A DNA stretch of 64,000 nt from the NCBI RefSeq assembly GCF_010389155.1, contig NC_057763.1, positions 35,942,645-36,006,644 on the forward strand, written 5' to 3'. Both the position numbers and the translations under genes were made by a program. Of the stretch, positions 24,077-35,601 are shown one piece after another; positions within the stretch are counted from its first letter, which is position 1; the number at the start of each line of letters is the position of its first letter. The notes beneath the pieces were generated by a model that was not told the DNA's origin, searched no databases, and worked only from the letters and a program-made list of their open reading frames with translations. The stretch comes from Erigeron canadensis (Eukaryota > Streptophyta > Magnoliopsida > Asterales > Asteraceae).

Positions 24077-24265
24077 TAAAAAAAATAACTGCTCAGTGCC
24101 GCCTTTCGCGGGTTTTGAGCCCCAATACCTCGACGGTGTATGAGGGAGGTTAAGATGTAGGCAGACCTTACCTCTACCTAAGTAGAGAGGCTGCTTCCAG
24201 TTTCTACCTAAATGGTAGAAAAGACCCTCCAACCTTTGCATGGGATGAGGATCGAACCCATGACC
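24077..24265 (-). mobile_element. Au-type SINE, 5'-truncated, with 17-bp TSD
   Basis: TTTTCGGTTGACGAGGG occurs on both sides (24060-24076 and 24266-24282). Read on the minus strand, the insert begins with a box B (GGTCATGGGTTCGATCC) and lacks box A. It continues with the Au-SINE-like block GGTAGAGGTAAGGTCTGCC and ends in a T run. The long exact TSD and T-rich tail mark a LINE-mobilised SINE. The missing box A indicates incomplete reverse transcription. Confidence 0.85.
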
Positions 24266-26384
24266 TTTTCGGTTGACGAGGGCCAAGTGACAAAAAATGT
24301 TATCATGACATTTTCCATATGATAATCGATATAATTTTTTGCTAAAATGTATCACGCATGTTAACACGAGACAGAATATATGATTTTATAAAATGTAATA
24401 ACTAAAATTAAAAGTTAATTATATCATCTGTAGTGTAACTTATATGTAACTAATCATCAAATCTGTTCTAATAATATCCTAAACTCTTAATTAATGTTAA
24501 GCTTATAAACTAATGCTCATTCATTAGTATAAAGCAAAAATACAAAAGTATAAAGGTTAAAAGATGTTGTCTTTACTTAGTATTTCCATTAAATTAAACT
24601 AGGCTCAGAAGTTTAGGGGTAAAGCTAACACTTCATTCATACATAGAGGATTTAAATGAAAGTATTAAAAGGTCACCATCTTCTTCATTGAAAATTCAAC
24701 CTGCAACTTTGTTTTTATATAAAATACCAACCTAAAACTGAAATACACATAGCTTCGCTTAAAACATCGACAAACTTGTAAAGAAATATATGATTGGTTG
24801 GGGGGACCAAGCACCCGTTAGCCCCATTTAAGCTCCGCCCCTGTGTAAAAGGGGATGGTGTAGTTTTTTAAAAGAGTAGTATATTTTAAATAAGTTTATT
24901 AAGAATATTAGAGGTATATTAAGCAAATACATATATATTAGTGAACAAAAGAGAAAAAACATATAAAAATCATTGCTTTATTATCTGAGAAGATCGGAAA
25001 AATTTATTTTATAAAGAATTATAGATAATAATATTAATATACATATAACAAAAAATTTTTATTACTTATTAATCTGTTAAATATTTAACAATCGTTATAA
25101 TACATTATTCGTTCATTTATACAGGTAAGTCTCTCAATAATGTAAAACTCGGGTTCAAATACTGTTGAGGGGATAAAGTTTTATTCCAATTAAACGTTGT
25201 GTCTTTAAACAGTTTAATTGGGGTTTTTTTTATTTCTTTAACACTTTTCAGCATGAATTTGGTTAAGACAAATTAAATTAAATTCATTGTTACTAACAAT
25301 TGATCTACATCTTTGATAGAGAAAAAAAATTGTTTAAGAGGATAAAATGGTTAGAATCTTTGTTAAAGACAAAGACTAATGATCGATTCTCATGTCAATA
25401 ATTATTAGTAAGGTTATCAAAATTCAAGTTCACTTTGTCAGTTTGATGAGTGTTACTAAAATGGAATACCTTGGAAATACCTTTCAAAGAAGGAAGAAGA
25501 GTGTGATTCAACCACCTCCATCTCGGCCATATTAATGGCAAATGCCCAAAAATAACCATCCTTGAAAATCTTTTATTGTCTAATCTGTCTAAAATGGAAA
25601 TTTTGGCACCTTCCCCAACTCATCATCCCCCATTCCTTCATCAATGCATTTACTCTAACCTCCATTATTGTTATCATCACATCATCACTAATATCTCACT
25701 TCGTATATCTACACATTCACACTCACCCACCAATTCCATTATTTATTATTATTATTATCAAACTTTTACTATTTCAATAGTGTCTTTTACCCACATTTCT
25801 TGTACTTACTTCATACCATTTTGATGATATTTCTCACTCATGGTTGTTTTATGATCAAAACCATTAAAGGGCTTTGCTTTTCTTGGAAGAAAGTTGATTA
25901 ATTTGCTGAAATCTTGAAGGTTCTTTTTTTTTTCTTGACCTTTATATTTCATACGGAGTATTTGTTTGTTTTGACCATATTTATTGTATTTGTTGTTGGA
26001 CGGATGAACCAACTTTTTTTTAGTTTGTGTAGACATCTGTATGCATTTTGACTTTTTTTTGTGCTATTTACTATTGAGTTAGCGTTTAATAAAGTTGTAT
26101 GATTTTAATTACTTTTTATACGAGTGTAGGTGAAATACTAACAAAAGGGGTAGCTTTGATTTAGGTGGAAATTGTACCAATATGTTCCAATCATTTAATA
26201 TAAATACAGTTGGGAAATTATGAAGCTTGAATGGAGGTGGGTTGTTAATAAAGTTATTTAATTTGTCAAGGAAAAAAGGCTCTTTCTTTTGAGGTGAATA
26301 TAGTTAAAGGTACAGGCGGGTTCTTGTGATCTTGGTAGTCTCATTTATTTACAAAGGTGAAAGTTTAGATTTTTTGAAAAAATT

Positions 26385-29300
26385 ATGGTGGGAAACATTG
26401 AGGTTATGACACCGAATGTGTATTCAAATGGGGTGATTTCGATTGTTAATGGTTTAGAAGAGAAATTGGACGAATTTCGACGTGTTCTTGGAAAATCTGA
26501 TGGTGATTTGTTAAAGATTGTTGGAGTTGGTGCGGGTGCCTGGGGTAGTGTTTTTGCAGCATTGCTTCAAGATTCTTATGGCCGGTTCCGTGACAAGGTA
26601 CAAATCAGGATATGGAGAAGGGGTGGAAGAGCGGTTGATAGAGCCACCGCTGAACATTTGTTTGAAGTGATAAATTCAAGGGAAGATGTGTTAAGGAGGT
26701 TAATTAGGCGGTGTGCATATTTGAAATATGTTGAAGCACGATTAGGTGACAGGGTTCTTTATGCTGATGAGATTTTGAAAGATGGGTTTTGCTTAAATAT
26801 GGTAGATACACCACTTAGTCCCATGAAAGTTGTAACTAATTTGCAGGAAGCGGTTTGGGATGCTGATATTGTGGTGAATGGTTTGCCTTCGACAGAAACC
26901 CGTGAGGTTTTTGAAGAAATTAGGAATTACTGGAAAGAGAGAATTAATCATCCTATCATTATATCCTTGTCAAAGGGCATAGAAGCTGCTTTAGATCCAG
27001 TTCCTCATATAATTACTCCAACGCAAATGATCAGTCGGGCAAGTAAGTGTTTTTAACCTTTATTTACTGATAACTTTTAGAATTGATCATAATCTAGGCA
27101 TATAAGTAAAGAAATGAAAGAAATTACATACTTTAGGTGTTCTGTTGCAACTGACGGAGTGACGGTAGTAAGAGAAGCCAAGACAACTCATGTTTCCCAA
27201 GAAAACCTGATTTATGATTTTTGAAAATTTTGCATATAGATGAAATTTGATGTTTCTAAATTACACTTTTGTTTTATGAACACCGGAGAGGTTATTTTGT
27301 TGAATTGTCTGAGATTACAATTGTTTGAAAGGTTGTTAAATTTGTTTTATATTGTAAAGTCGACTCTTTCTGGACACATGGAATTTGGTTCGGGTCAGTT
27401 TAAATAACCTTAAGTGGGATCATTCAGAATTGTTTGGTTTAGATTGACCCAACATTCCAACAACATGCTTTTGTCTTTTCATTTTAGTTTCATGATTAGT
27501 TCTCACAAAACTGGGAAAAGAAAAAAAGTAATGGCCCAACTATCTTGAATAAAACCGTGTAGGAGGATTTTGTCAGTTTCAAATCGTATGTCTCTATTCA
27601 TTTTTCGCTAAATTGGCTGACATTGTCTCTCACTCCCTCTAAACATGATGTTTTCCCCATAACTTGTATTTTTCTTGTTGAAAGTCATGCATGGATTTCA
27701 TTTTCTTTTGTTTGTCTCCATCTTTCACTTATAACTTTTGATCAAGAACTATCTTGTTTTGAAAGGGAAAACAAAAGTACTTATCTGTCATTAAAGAAAT
27801 TTAAACCCACAACCATAAGGTTCTAGGACTAAAAAAGATATCAGTCATGCCTTATGTTAATGTAATTTTCGTGTAGCTGGAGTTCCAACAGAAAACATTC
27901 TGTATCTTGGTGGACCAAATATTGCTTCTGAGATTTACAACAAGGAGTATGCCAATGCTCGGATTTGTGGGGCTGAAAAATGGAGGATACCACTTGCAAA
28001 ATTTCTAAGGCAACCCCATTTCATCGTATGGGACAATAGTGATCTCGTCACACATGAGGTTATGGGAGGGTTGAAAAATGTCTATGCAATTGGAGCTGGT
28101 AAGATATTTTTCATAATATTTAAGAGAAGTAGTTCTCAATCGATGTACGTTTAGACTTGCCATTGACTACTTTTTTGCCTGTATATAGACTAATACTGGC
28201 ACGTATACAAGGTAAATATATATTGTAAGTAAATGAGACCATTAAAAACTAGCTGGTCATGCATCTGTCTGTACATGGCATACAAAACAACGTCATTTTT
28301 TATGTTTACTTAAAGGTGCAAGGTAAATTTGGAACTGAACTTTTTGGTCTATGCGAACCATGCAGCATAAATAAATCTGGTGACAAAGAACAACCGATTG
28401 TTGACTTTGAACCTCAAGTATACTAAACATTATTCTTTGTCTTGTTCATGAACAACTGCATAACTAAGGGCTATAGCAGGGTTTAGTATAGTACATTACG
28501 GTTGTCTATAAGCTGTAAGTTGTAATATTAGATACAGGTGATATATTAAACCAAACAATTGCCTTCGTTTTTATATGTTCAGGAATGGTGGCAAGTCTGA
28601 CTAATGAAAGCGCTACAAGCAAATCAGTGTATTTTGCACACTGCACATCAGAGATGATATTCATCACTCATTTATTAACTGAAGAGCCAGAAAAGCTAGC
28701 AGGCCCGTTGCTTGCAGACACATATGTGACACTTCTGAAAGGACGTAACGCGTGGTATGGGCAAATGATTGCTAAGGGAGAACTGAGCCTCGATATGGGT
28801 GACAGCATCAGTGGCAAGGGGATGATCCAGGTATACTCATTTGCTCTTTCTCTCCCTTCCAATTGTCTAGTTCTGCTTAACTGTAGTGAAAATATGTACT
28901 CATTCACTTGCAATCAACCGTTACCCAACGTACAGGCCCCCTCACATTGCCAAATCTACCGCTTAACGGTTGCTGTTATTTTTTACAGGGAGTTTCTGCA
29001 GTCGGAGCTTTTTTTGAGCTTCTGAGTCAATCGAGCTTGAGTGTATTGCATCCAAATGAAAAAAAGTCTGTTGCACCAGTTGAGTTGTGCCCTATCCTGA
29101 AGACGCTATACAAAATACTCATAAAAAGGTAATGATTCTTTTATACATGATGTCAGAAAAAACTGCAAATGTCTGACTTCACGTGTATTTAACTGGTGTC
29201 ATTCCTAAAAACAACTTTATCGGTAGATATAATAACTAATCTGGCAGGCCTACAAACATGTCTAAAAATCTGGTTTTGACACATCATAGATCAAAGGTGA

Positions 29301-29640
29301 AGATTAAGAGAGAATGAGTGTAATCTATGTGTCATCCATCGAACCATTATGCATATTTTTAGGCGTACATTGTAGCCATAAATATCATTACTCGGTGTTG
29401 AATGTATACTTAAAATTACATTTAATGTCATGGCATGATGAAATGATATATAGAGTTGAACACCACTTAAATCCCAACAAAAGGGGAAATTACATACTTG
29501 GTTTTTCTATCATCAGGGAACAAGATTCACTAGCAATTCTTGAGGCACTTAGAGATGAGAGGTTGAACGATCCACGGGAAAGAATCGAGATTGCTCAGAG
29601 CCATGCATTCTACAAGCCCTCTCTTCTTGGCCAGCCTTGA
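26385..29640 (+). CDS. GPDHC1: Cytosolic NAD-dependent glycerol-3-phosphate dehydrogenase (GPDHC1-like), 5 exons
   Basis: Interconverts dihydroxyacetone phosphate and glycerol-3-phosphate with NADH/NAD, feeding glycerolipid synthesis and the cytosolic half of the G3P shuttle that balances redox. Exons 26385-27042, 27877-28098, 28583-28830, 28989-29128 and 29517-29640 join in frame to 1392 nt, 463 residues, about one residue from the Arabidopsis enzyme as I remember it. The dinucleotide-binding loop [12 protein letters not shown] lies near residues 47-58. [17 protein letters not shown] and GGPNIASEI follow, and the substrate-domain segment ending [12 protein letters not shown] precedes the [12 protein letters not shown] and KGRNAWYGQ segments. 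No transit peptide is visible, which favours the cytosol. I chose this start because it follows a stop-rich leader and gives the family N terminus. Confidence 0.95.
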
Positions 29641-31150
29641 TGCTGCCTGTTAGGATATTGATCATGTAACAGCATTTGCACTTTGCAGAGTGATGCCTAC
29701 TATTAATTCTTTTCCTTCAAACAATTATTATAACTGCCGTAAATCTCTATTAAATAGATAATGGCATTTTTCCGAGATGCTAGTATTTTTAAAAATCCTC
29801 CTCTTCTTGACTATCAGGGTTTTTAGAACAAAAGATCAGTTGCAAGGTGTTGTTTGATATCATGGATATGTCATTCTACAAAACGCCTGGATCATCCATG
29901 GCAATCATAGAAATGGTTTTCGACTCCATATGTCAAACGCACTGCACACATTGTAGTAGAACACTCAACTAAATCAAGGGCGGAAACGGGACTAAACTTG
30001 AGGGGGAGGGGAGCCGACCACTGATAGATATTGTATATAACGTTAATCAGAGAAATAAACAACTAAAATTAGTATAGATGGTTGATGAGAAAGATCGAAT
30101 AGGATAACTTGCTTTTTGTGAATTTCAGATAGTAGATATCAACTTTAAAATGTACATAAAAAGTTGGGTTAGTTAGAAAGGGCCGACTACAATTTAGTCC
30201 TCTGATTAGCTCCGAACCAGATATAATGTTTGTAAGTTTCTTAATGCACCCAATCAAATATGGCTAGTCAGCTAACGCATGGACGCTAAGTTGAACCAGG
30301 GTCGTTCATCATTCTACAAGACTTTTAGTGAAACAGAATATTGTTTTAAGGTATATTTACAATGGTCATTAGAATATACTGTACATAGTTAGGCCTGAAA
30401 CCTATCTTGCAAGAAGCTAGAATTAGAGTGAAAGTCTCTTACAGTCTCATACTCTCATATTTGTAAGCTACCAGAACCTATTGCTTTTTTGGGTTTTCAT
30501 GGTGTCATTAAGACTACATTACTATTACAACGATACACCAATGATGGGTTGTCATCAAACTTTTATAAATTCTTCATATTTTTTTTTCTACTTGCATGTG
30601 CACAACTAAACAACACCGTGAATCGCACAAAATATCTACAATCACTCTTTGTATTATGACTATTATCCTTCATCTCATTTCACTATACAACTCAATATAT
30701 ACTTTAAAAATAAAATAAATACATATCAAACCATTTTATGGTTTTTACTAGATAACAAAAACATCTATTCATACAAATAATAAATGTGATTTCTAAATCG
30801 ATACAAACAACAATCTTTGATGTAAAGAAAGACGAAAATAGATACACACAAACACAACCAAGTTTTACCATCTACAAAACCAAAAGTAAAACGATCCTCA
30901 ACCAATAAAAATGAGACACGTACAACATAAAACATCTCCAATTACACTCCTACTACTACTTCCCACATGTCCCCAAATAACCATCTTCCGACACAGATTC
31001 ACTGCATCACGCCACAAACATCGGCACTTTGTAACCTTAACCTTAAAAAACAACAGCAACAACAACAACAACAGATCCCAATCAAAAAAACCATCTTTTT
31101 TATTAAACCCAAATGACCACCCATTGATAGATCCATCAAACCCCATAAAA
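29641..31150. other. Intergenic DNA between GPDH and transporter genes
   Basis: No separate gene supported. A GGCGGAAACGGGACTAAAC patch near 29980 looks like a hAT-type fragment. From 30911 to 31150 the frame of the downstream transporter is open without a stop (see findings). A short CAACAA run lies at about 31052-31075. Confidence 0.45.
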
Positions 31151-34100
31151 ATGTCATCTTATTTGTTTATAGCATTACTTATAATTCTATGGTACTCATC
31201 AAACATTGGTGTACTTCTTTTGAACAAACTTTTATTATCAAACTATGGTTTCAAATTTCCAATCTTTTTGACAATGTGTCATATGTCAGCTTGTGCAATC
31301 TTGAGTTATGTATCTATAGTTTTTCTTAAAGTTGTCCCATTGCAAAAGATCAAATCAAGATCACAGCTTTTAAGGATTGCTTGTCTGAGTGTTGTGTTTT
31401 GTGGGTCTGTTGTTGGTGGGAATATTTCATTAAGATATTTGCCTGTTTCTTTTAATCAAGCTGTTGGTGCTACCACACCTTTTTTTACTGCATTGTTTGC
31501 TTATTTGGTGACTTTGAAAAGAGAAGCTTGGATTACTTATGGTGCTCTTGTTCCTGTTGTTACTGGTGTTATTATTGCTAGTGGGGTATGTGTTCTTTTT
31601 TTTATTTTTATTTTTTTGTTACATTTGTTTTTATGACAACAATGATACTTAATCCGGTCATGGGCGAGGTTTGGGGAGGTGGGATGTAGCAGACTTGCAG
31701 TGTGTAGAAGTAAATTGTGACTTTATTTGATCTCGATCTATGAGTAGGCTAGTATTTAAGTGAAAAAGCATGGATCTTGAACAACGTTTTAATGTAAGAT
31801 TTATCGACTTATTTGGCCATCGTAGTTGTGCTTAGATTAGTATGGCTCTGTCTGATTGTATTGGCTAGGGTGCATTTGGGTTTAGGTTGTATCCTATATA
31901 TGTAGTCAGTAGTCTAGATATACGTGTTAATAGAATGAGTACATAATTACCTAGAGGGCTAGGGGGTTTCATTACAAAGTATTGATGTTATGGATTTTGG
32001 TCGACACTGTAATCTTGTTTGTTATGGATTTTGCCTACATCTTAACCACATAAGGTTTGCTTACCACATAAGGTAGAGGGCTAGGGGGTTTCATTACAAA
32101 GTATTGATGTTATGTTCATTGAAATGTGTTTGGTGTTAAGAATCACATATTTTGATTATGGGCTTACGGTTTAATGACTTAATTTGCTCTTTTAGTATCC
32201 AGAACGCCATAGGCAGAACTGCATAACAGATTAGGGGTAGCGCGGCGCTCGGGTTATGAGTCAGCTAAATATTTTTGAAAAACAATGTATTTTTTATTTG
32301 TGTTATGGGCCAAATATATATGGGATGTCGGTCAATGTAGCTAACTTTAAACTTTAAGCTTTTAGTATCAATAAAACTTATAAACATGTACTTGTGGAAA
32401 AAAGAAAGAAACTGCTCATTGCCGCCTTCCCCGGATTTTGATCACCAATACCTCGACGGAGTATGGGGGTGGTTAAGATGTAGGCAAACCTTTCCTCTAC
32501 CTAGGTAGAGAGGCTGCTTCCAGGCAGACCTTGTGGAACTATATGATATATAAAAACTATCAAAAGTGTCAAAAAGCTCTTAAACACCCGCTAAAGATCA
32601 CTAAAAATTGCTAAAGGTTATTTCAATCTAGTCGTTATCGTTTACGCTGATACAAGGCTAGCGGAAAAAAATTTGTGCAACGGGTCAAGTTCAATTTTGG
32701 TTCCGCCACTGCAGAACGCACCTTGAAGTTTTTGAATATATGATGTGTTTTAAAGTGTTTTAGGGAAGACACTTTTTGAAGTTGTTGGAATGTTGCTTAT
32801 TTTAAGAGCACTTATAAAAAGATGTTATCTTGAAAACCCCCTTAATGAAGCAAATGTAAGAGTGATTTGGTTTGTGGCAGGGTGAGCCAAGTTTCCACTT
32901 ATATGGATTCATTATGTGTATAAGTGCGACAGCTGCTAGGGCCTTCAAGTCAGTTCTTCAAGGCATCCTACTTTCTTCTGAGGGGTAAATTCAGTTTTTA
33001 TTATGATTATAAGTCTATTACCATGACATTCTGATGCATAATACAATAAACGAATTAAATTTGTTAAAAAGTGTGGATGTCACATATGGTTGATTGGTTT
33101 CTATATTAGTAGAATATGAACGAATATGTAATAATGTATTGAGTATATTTGAAGTTGCATTTCTGTTGAGGTTGCTCACTTACTAATAGTTAGCAGATAA
33201 ATTTACATGTATTATGTATTTGCAGGGAAAAGTTAAATTCCATGAATCTGTTGCTGTATATGTCCCCGATTGCCATTGCTGTTTTATTACCCGCTGCACT
33301 TGTAATGGAACCTGATGTCATAGATGTTACCCTTTCTCTCACATTAAATCATAAATTCATGTGGCTATTGCTTTTGGTTAATTCAACGATGGCTTATGCA
33401 GCCAACTTGACTAACTTCTTGGTGACTAAGAACACAAGTGCATTGACACTACAGGTTCGTCTCTCTACCTCTTGGTTATCTTTTCACCTTTTCTGTGTTA
33501 GGGGTGGCCAAGCAGGAGGGTAGCATGGCAGCCACAACCAGTACTGTCTATAATTTTGTGTCAAAATGGGGCCAGGTTGGATTAAGTGACCACTCAAATC
33601 TTTTCTTGTCATATTTCTATATTACTGATTGCTAACTTGATAATATATGATTACAAACTATAGAATCTAGATCCTTGAAAGCAAAAAGATTTAGGAGGTC
33701 TTAACCATATAGATACTTATTAAAGGACTCTCAACCCTATTGACATGTTTTCTCTATTTGTAATTTTCTTCCGCACAAGTTTGAGCGTCACTAGATTAAA
33801 ACCTGGAATGACTTTGTTATATGAGAAGAGTTGAAATTGCAATACTTTTTACTACCCTATTATTAACTTAGGTGATTGGAACTTAGATACTCATAGGCCT
33901 TCTATCCAACCGCTGAGAATGATATTTCTTTCCCTGCATCATTTGCTATAATGCCCAATGTCTTATCAATTCGTTTTCACTACAAAAAGTAAAAAACTCT
34001 GTTATGTTGTTAACTGAACTCAATAATGAGTCTGTTTGGCCTAAAGTCTAACAATTATCAAAGCATAGCTTAAAGGACCTTCATATCTTTTCATCATAGA

Positions 34101-34541
34101 ATGTAACTGAGAAGGAATCAGCTCCTTTGACTTGACTCATATAATGCATGCTGCAACTCTATCATTTGTAAGCTGTCATTGCAGAAACCCAACTGATTGT
34201 TCAAGATTAGAAAACTAGCTAATAATGAAATGGGTTGAATGAGCTAAACGGGTCAAAAAATTTTGGCGGGCCTTCCAACCCAACTCAGTCTGTTTTCCCA
34301 CACATTCATATAATCATTACTACATGTTACCCAACTGTCTATTTTGTCGTGTCCAGTGTTTGTTTTTGCATTAAACGTCATATTCAATGATCAGGTACTT
34401 GGGAATGCCAAAGGGGCTGTAGCTGTTGTTATCTCGATACTCCTTTTCAGAAACCCAGTAACATTTGTTGGTATAGCTGGTTACTCGATGACTGTTATGG
34501 GAGTGGTTGCTTATGGGGAAGCTAAGAGGAGATACCAATGA
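31151..34541 (+). CDS. Golgi nucleotide-sugar / sugar-phosphate transporter, UUAT-like, 4 exons
   Basis: Member of the drug/metabolite transporter superfamily, triose-phosphate translocator group. Exons 31151-31585, 32881-32984, 33226-33454 and 34395-34541 join in frame to 915 nt, 304 residues, close to the 309 of Arabidopsis At5g04160 (UUAT1), which moves UDP-glucuronic and UDP-galacturonic acid into the Golgi for pectin and xylan synthesis. About ten hydrophobic segments are visible. Conserved stretches are [41 protein letters not shown]-type (here [19 protein letters not shown]), [20 protein letters not shown] and [18 protein letters not shown]. The C-terminal basic KRR is usual for Golgi members. 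Substrate is inferred from the family; a sugar-phosphate carrier role cannot be excluded. The start at 31151 gives the family's N terminus, but the frame stays open 80 codons further upstream. Intron 1 contains a hAT element with a SINE inside it. Confidence 0.92.
31953..32114 (+). repeat. Interrupted direct duplication in transporter intron 1
   Basis: About 40 bases beginning AGAGGGCTAGGGGGTTTCAT recur at a distance of 122 bases (31953 and 32075), with unrelated sequence between. Confidence 0.75.
32208..32711. mobile_element. hAT-type element with 8-bp TSD, in transporter intron 1
   Basis: CAGAACGC flanks it at 32200-32207 and 32712-32719. The ends are CATAGGCAGAACTG on the left and, as reverse complement, CAGTGGCGGAACC on the right, a typical hAT CA-GGGGCGGA-like end. 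The 504-bp body has no coding capacity and is itself interrupted by a SINE. Confidence 0.78.
32400..32529 (-). mobile_element. Au-type SINE fragment nested in the hAT element
   Basis: It shares the AAGATGTAGGCA...CCTCTACCTAGGTAGAGAGG block and the CTCGACGG block with the SINE at 24077-24265. CTTGTGGAA occurs at both ends (32391-32399 and 32530-32538), giving a 9-bp TSD. It lacks both pol III boxes, so it is strongly 5'-truncated. Confidence 0.75.
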
Positions 34542-35457
34542 TATTTGCAATCGCTATATATATGAACCAAATATTGTAGAAGCATTTTTAGCTAGTGGAG
34601 TATGTTATTCAGTATTCACTATGATATAATATGATTAGAAGTTGCAGCAGAGGCAAGGTATATTTGTATCAGGTTTAATGGTCTCACCAAGCACCATGAC
34701 TAATTGATTTTTACAAGCATATAGTCATATAGAGAAAAGTTTTGCATGTGGCTTCCACACTAGCAGATGTAACCTTTGATCGTTTTCCGATGAAATTTTC
34801 ATTCGGTTTGTGGTATTTAGCTGGTGTAGCCAAATTGGATTGTATCTAGAAGTCTATATTATTACATTTCTTACTATTGTTATTGGAATGGTATTGCACA
34901 ATCATTTGTTTCTTAGTATTTTATTTGAATTTTTAGGGTCAACAAGCTATTATTTTCTGATGGAAAATCACAAAATGGTACTCCATTTGTTGTGCATACT
35001 ACTGAGAAAAGCACAAATTTTGCTCTATGAAAATGCTATATTTCATATTCATCTATTTCTTAATTGACAATAACTAGTATTAGCAAGATTTCCTCTAATA
35101 GGCTTATTAAGTAATTTAGGTAGGTATTTTTAGTTACTGACCTTTCTTTAACTATGTATGCTTCTTTTCTACGTTTATAAACATTAGACATCTTACTATT
35201 ATCGTTATTATTATATAAAACGTTTACCTACCCATATGCCCAACCCGTTCAATGTTATCAATCAGAATGTGAGACCTAAACCACCGCCGCAGGTGTAACT
35301 TAAAAACAGTATAACAATGCTTGATTTATCGAGAAAGTTGTTTAGTTGATGTCATTGCATCTATGCACTCATTGCTGCTTATGTATATGAAAGACGTGGT
35401 CTAATTTGTTACGTATATCGTTATTTTGATTACTATCCGTTTTGTATTTGCGTCTTG

Positions 35458-35601
35458 CGGGGCTGGTGAACTGTCTAATGCCAAAATTGACAACCTAATG
35501 ACAATTGTGGCTAACCCTCGCCAGTTTAAAATTCCAGACTGGTTCCTTAAACAGAAAGAAGGATTACAAAGAGATGATTTGGAGCGTCTGAAGAAGATCA
35601 G
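35458..35601 (+). pseudogene. Internal fragment of ribosomal protein S18 (uS13)
   Basis: The frame reads [17 protein letters not shown]..., then [13 protein letters not shown], then [11 protein letters not shown], which are the middle of cytosolic RPS18. About 18 codons between the DWFL and RDDLERL segments (the YKDGKYSQVVSNALDMKL region of the family) are missing, and no N or C terminus is found nearby. AAGATCAG is followed by GT, which could be an original exon boundary, so the piece may derive from genomic DNA and not from a full processed copy. Not functional. Confidence 0.85.

Larger units (their letters stand above)
19506..26384. other. 6.9 kb transposon-rich gap between divergent SFGH and GPDH genes
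   Basis: No gene supported. It contains a 36-bp duplication (19802-19873), a hAT-type element (20465-20957), two adjoining Helitron-like copies (about 21001-21626), a tRNA-type SINE (22669-22869), further GC-rich Helitron-like ends near 23710 and 23950, an Au-type SINE (24077-24265), and a hAT-like end near 24795-24845 (AGCTCCGCCCCTG). The last 800 bases should include the GPDH promoter and 5' UTR. Confidence 0.55.

Noticed and set aside
24023..24367. 114-residue minus-strand frame
   Set aside because: It is the translation of the Au-type SINE and its flanks.
25562..25824. Two overlapping frames upstream of the GPDH gene
   Set aside because: Low-complexity translations of a leader region; no homology and no Kozak or splice support.
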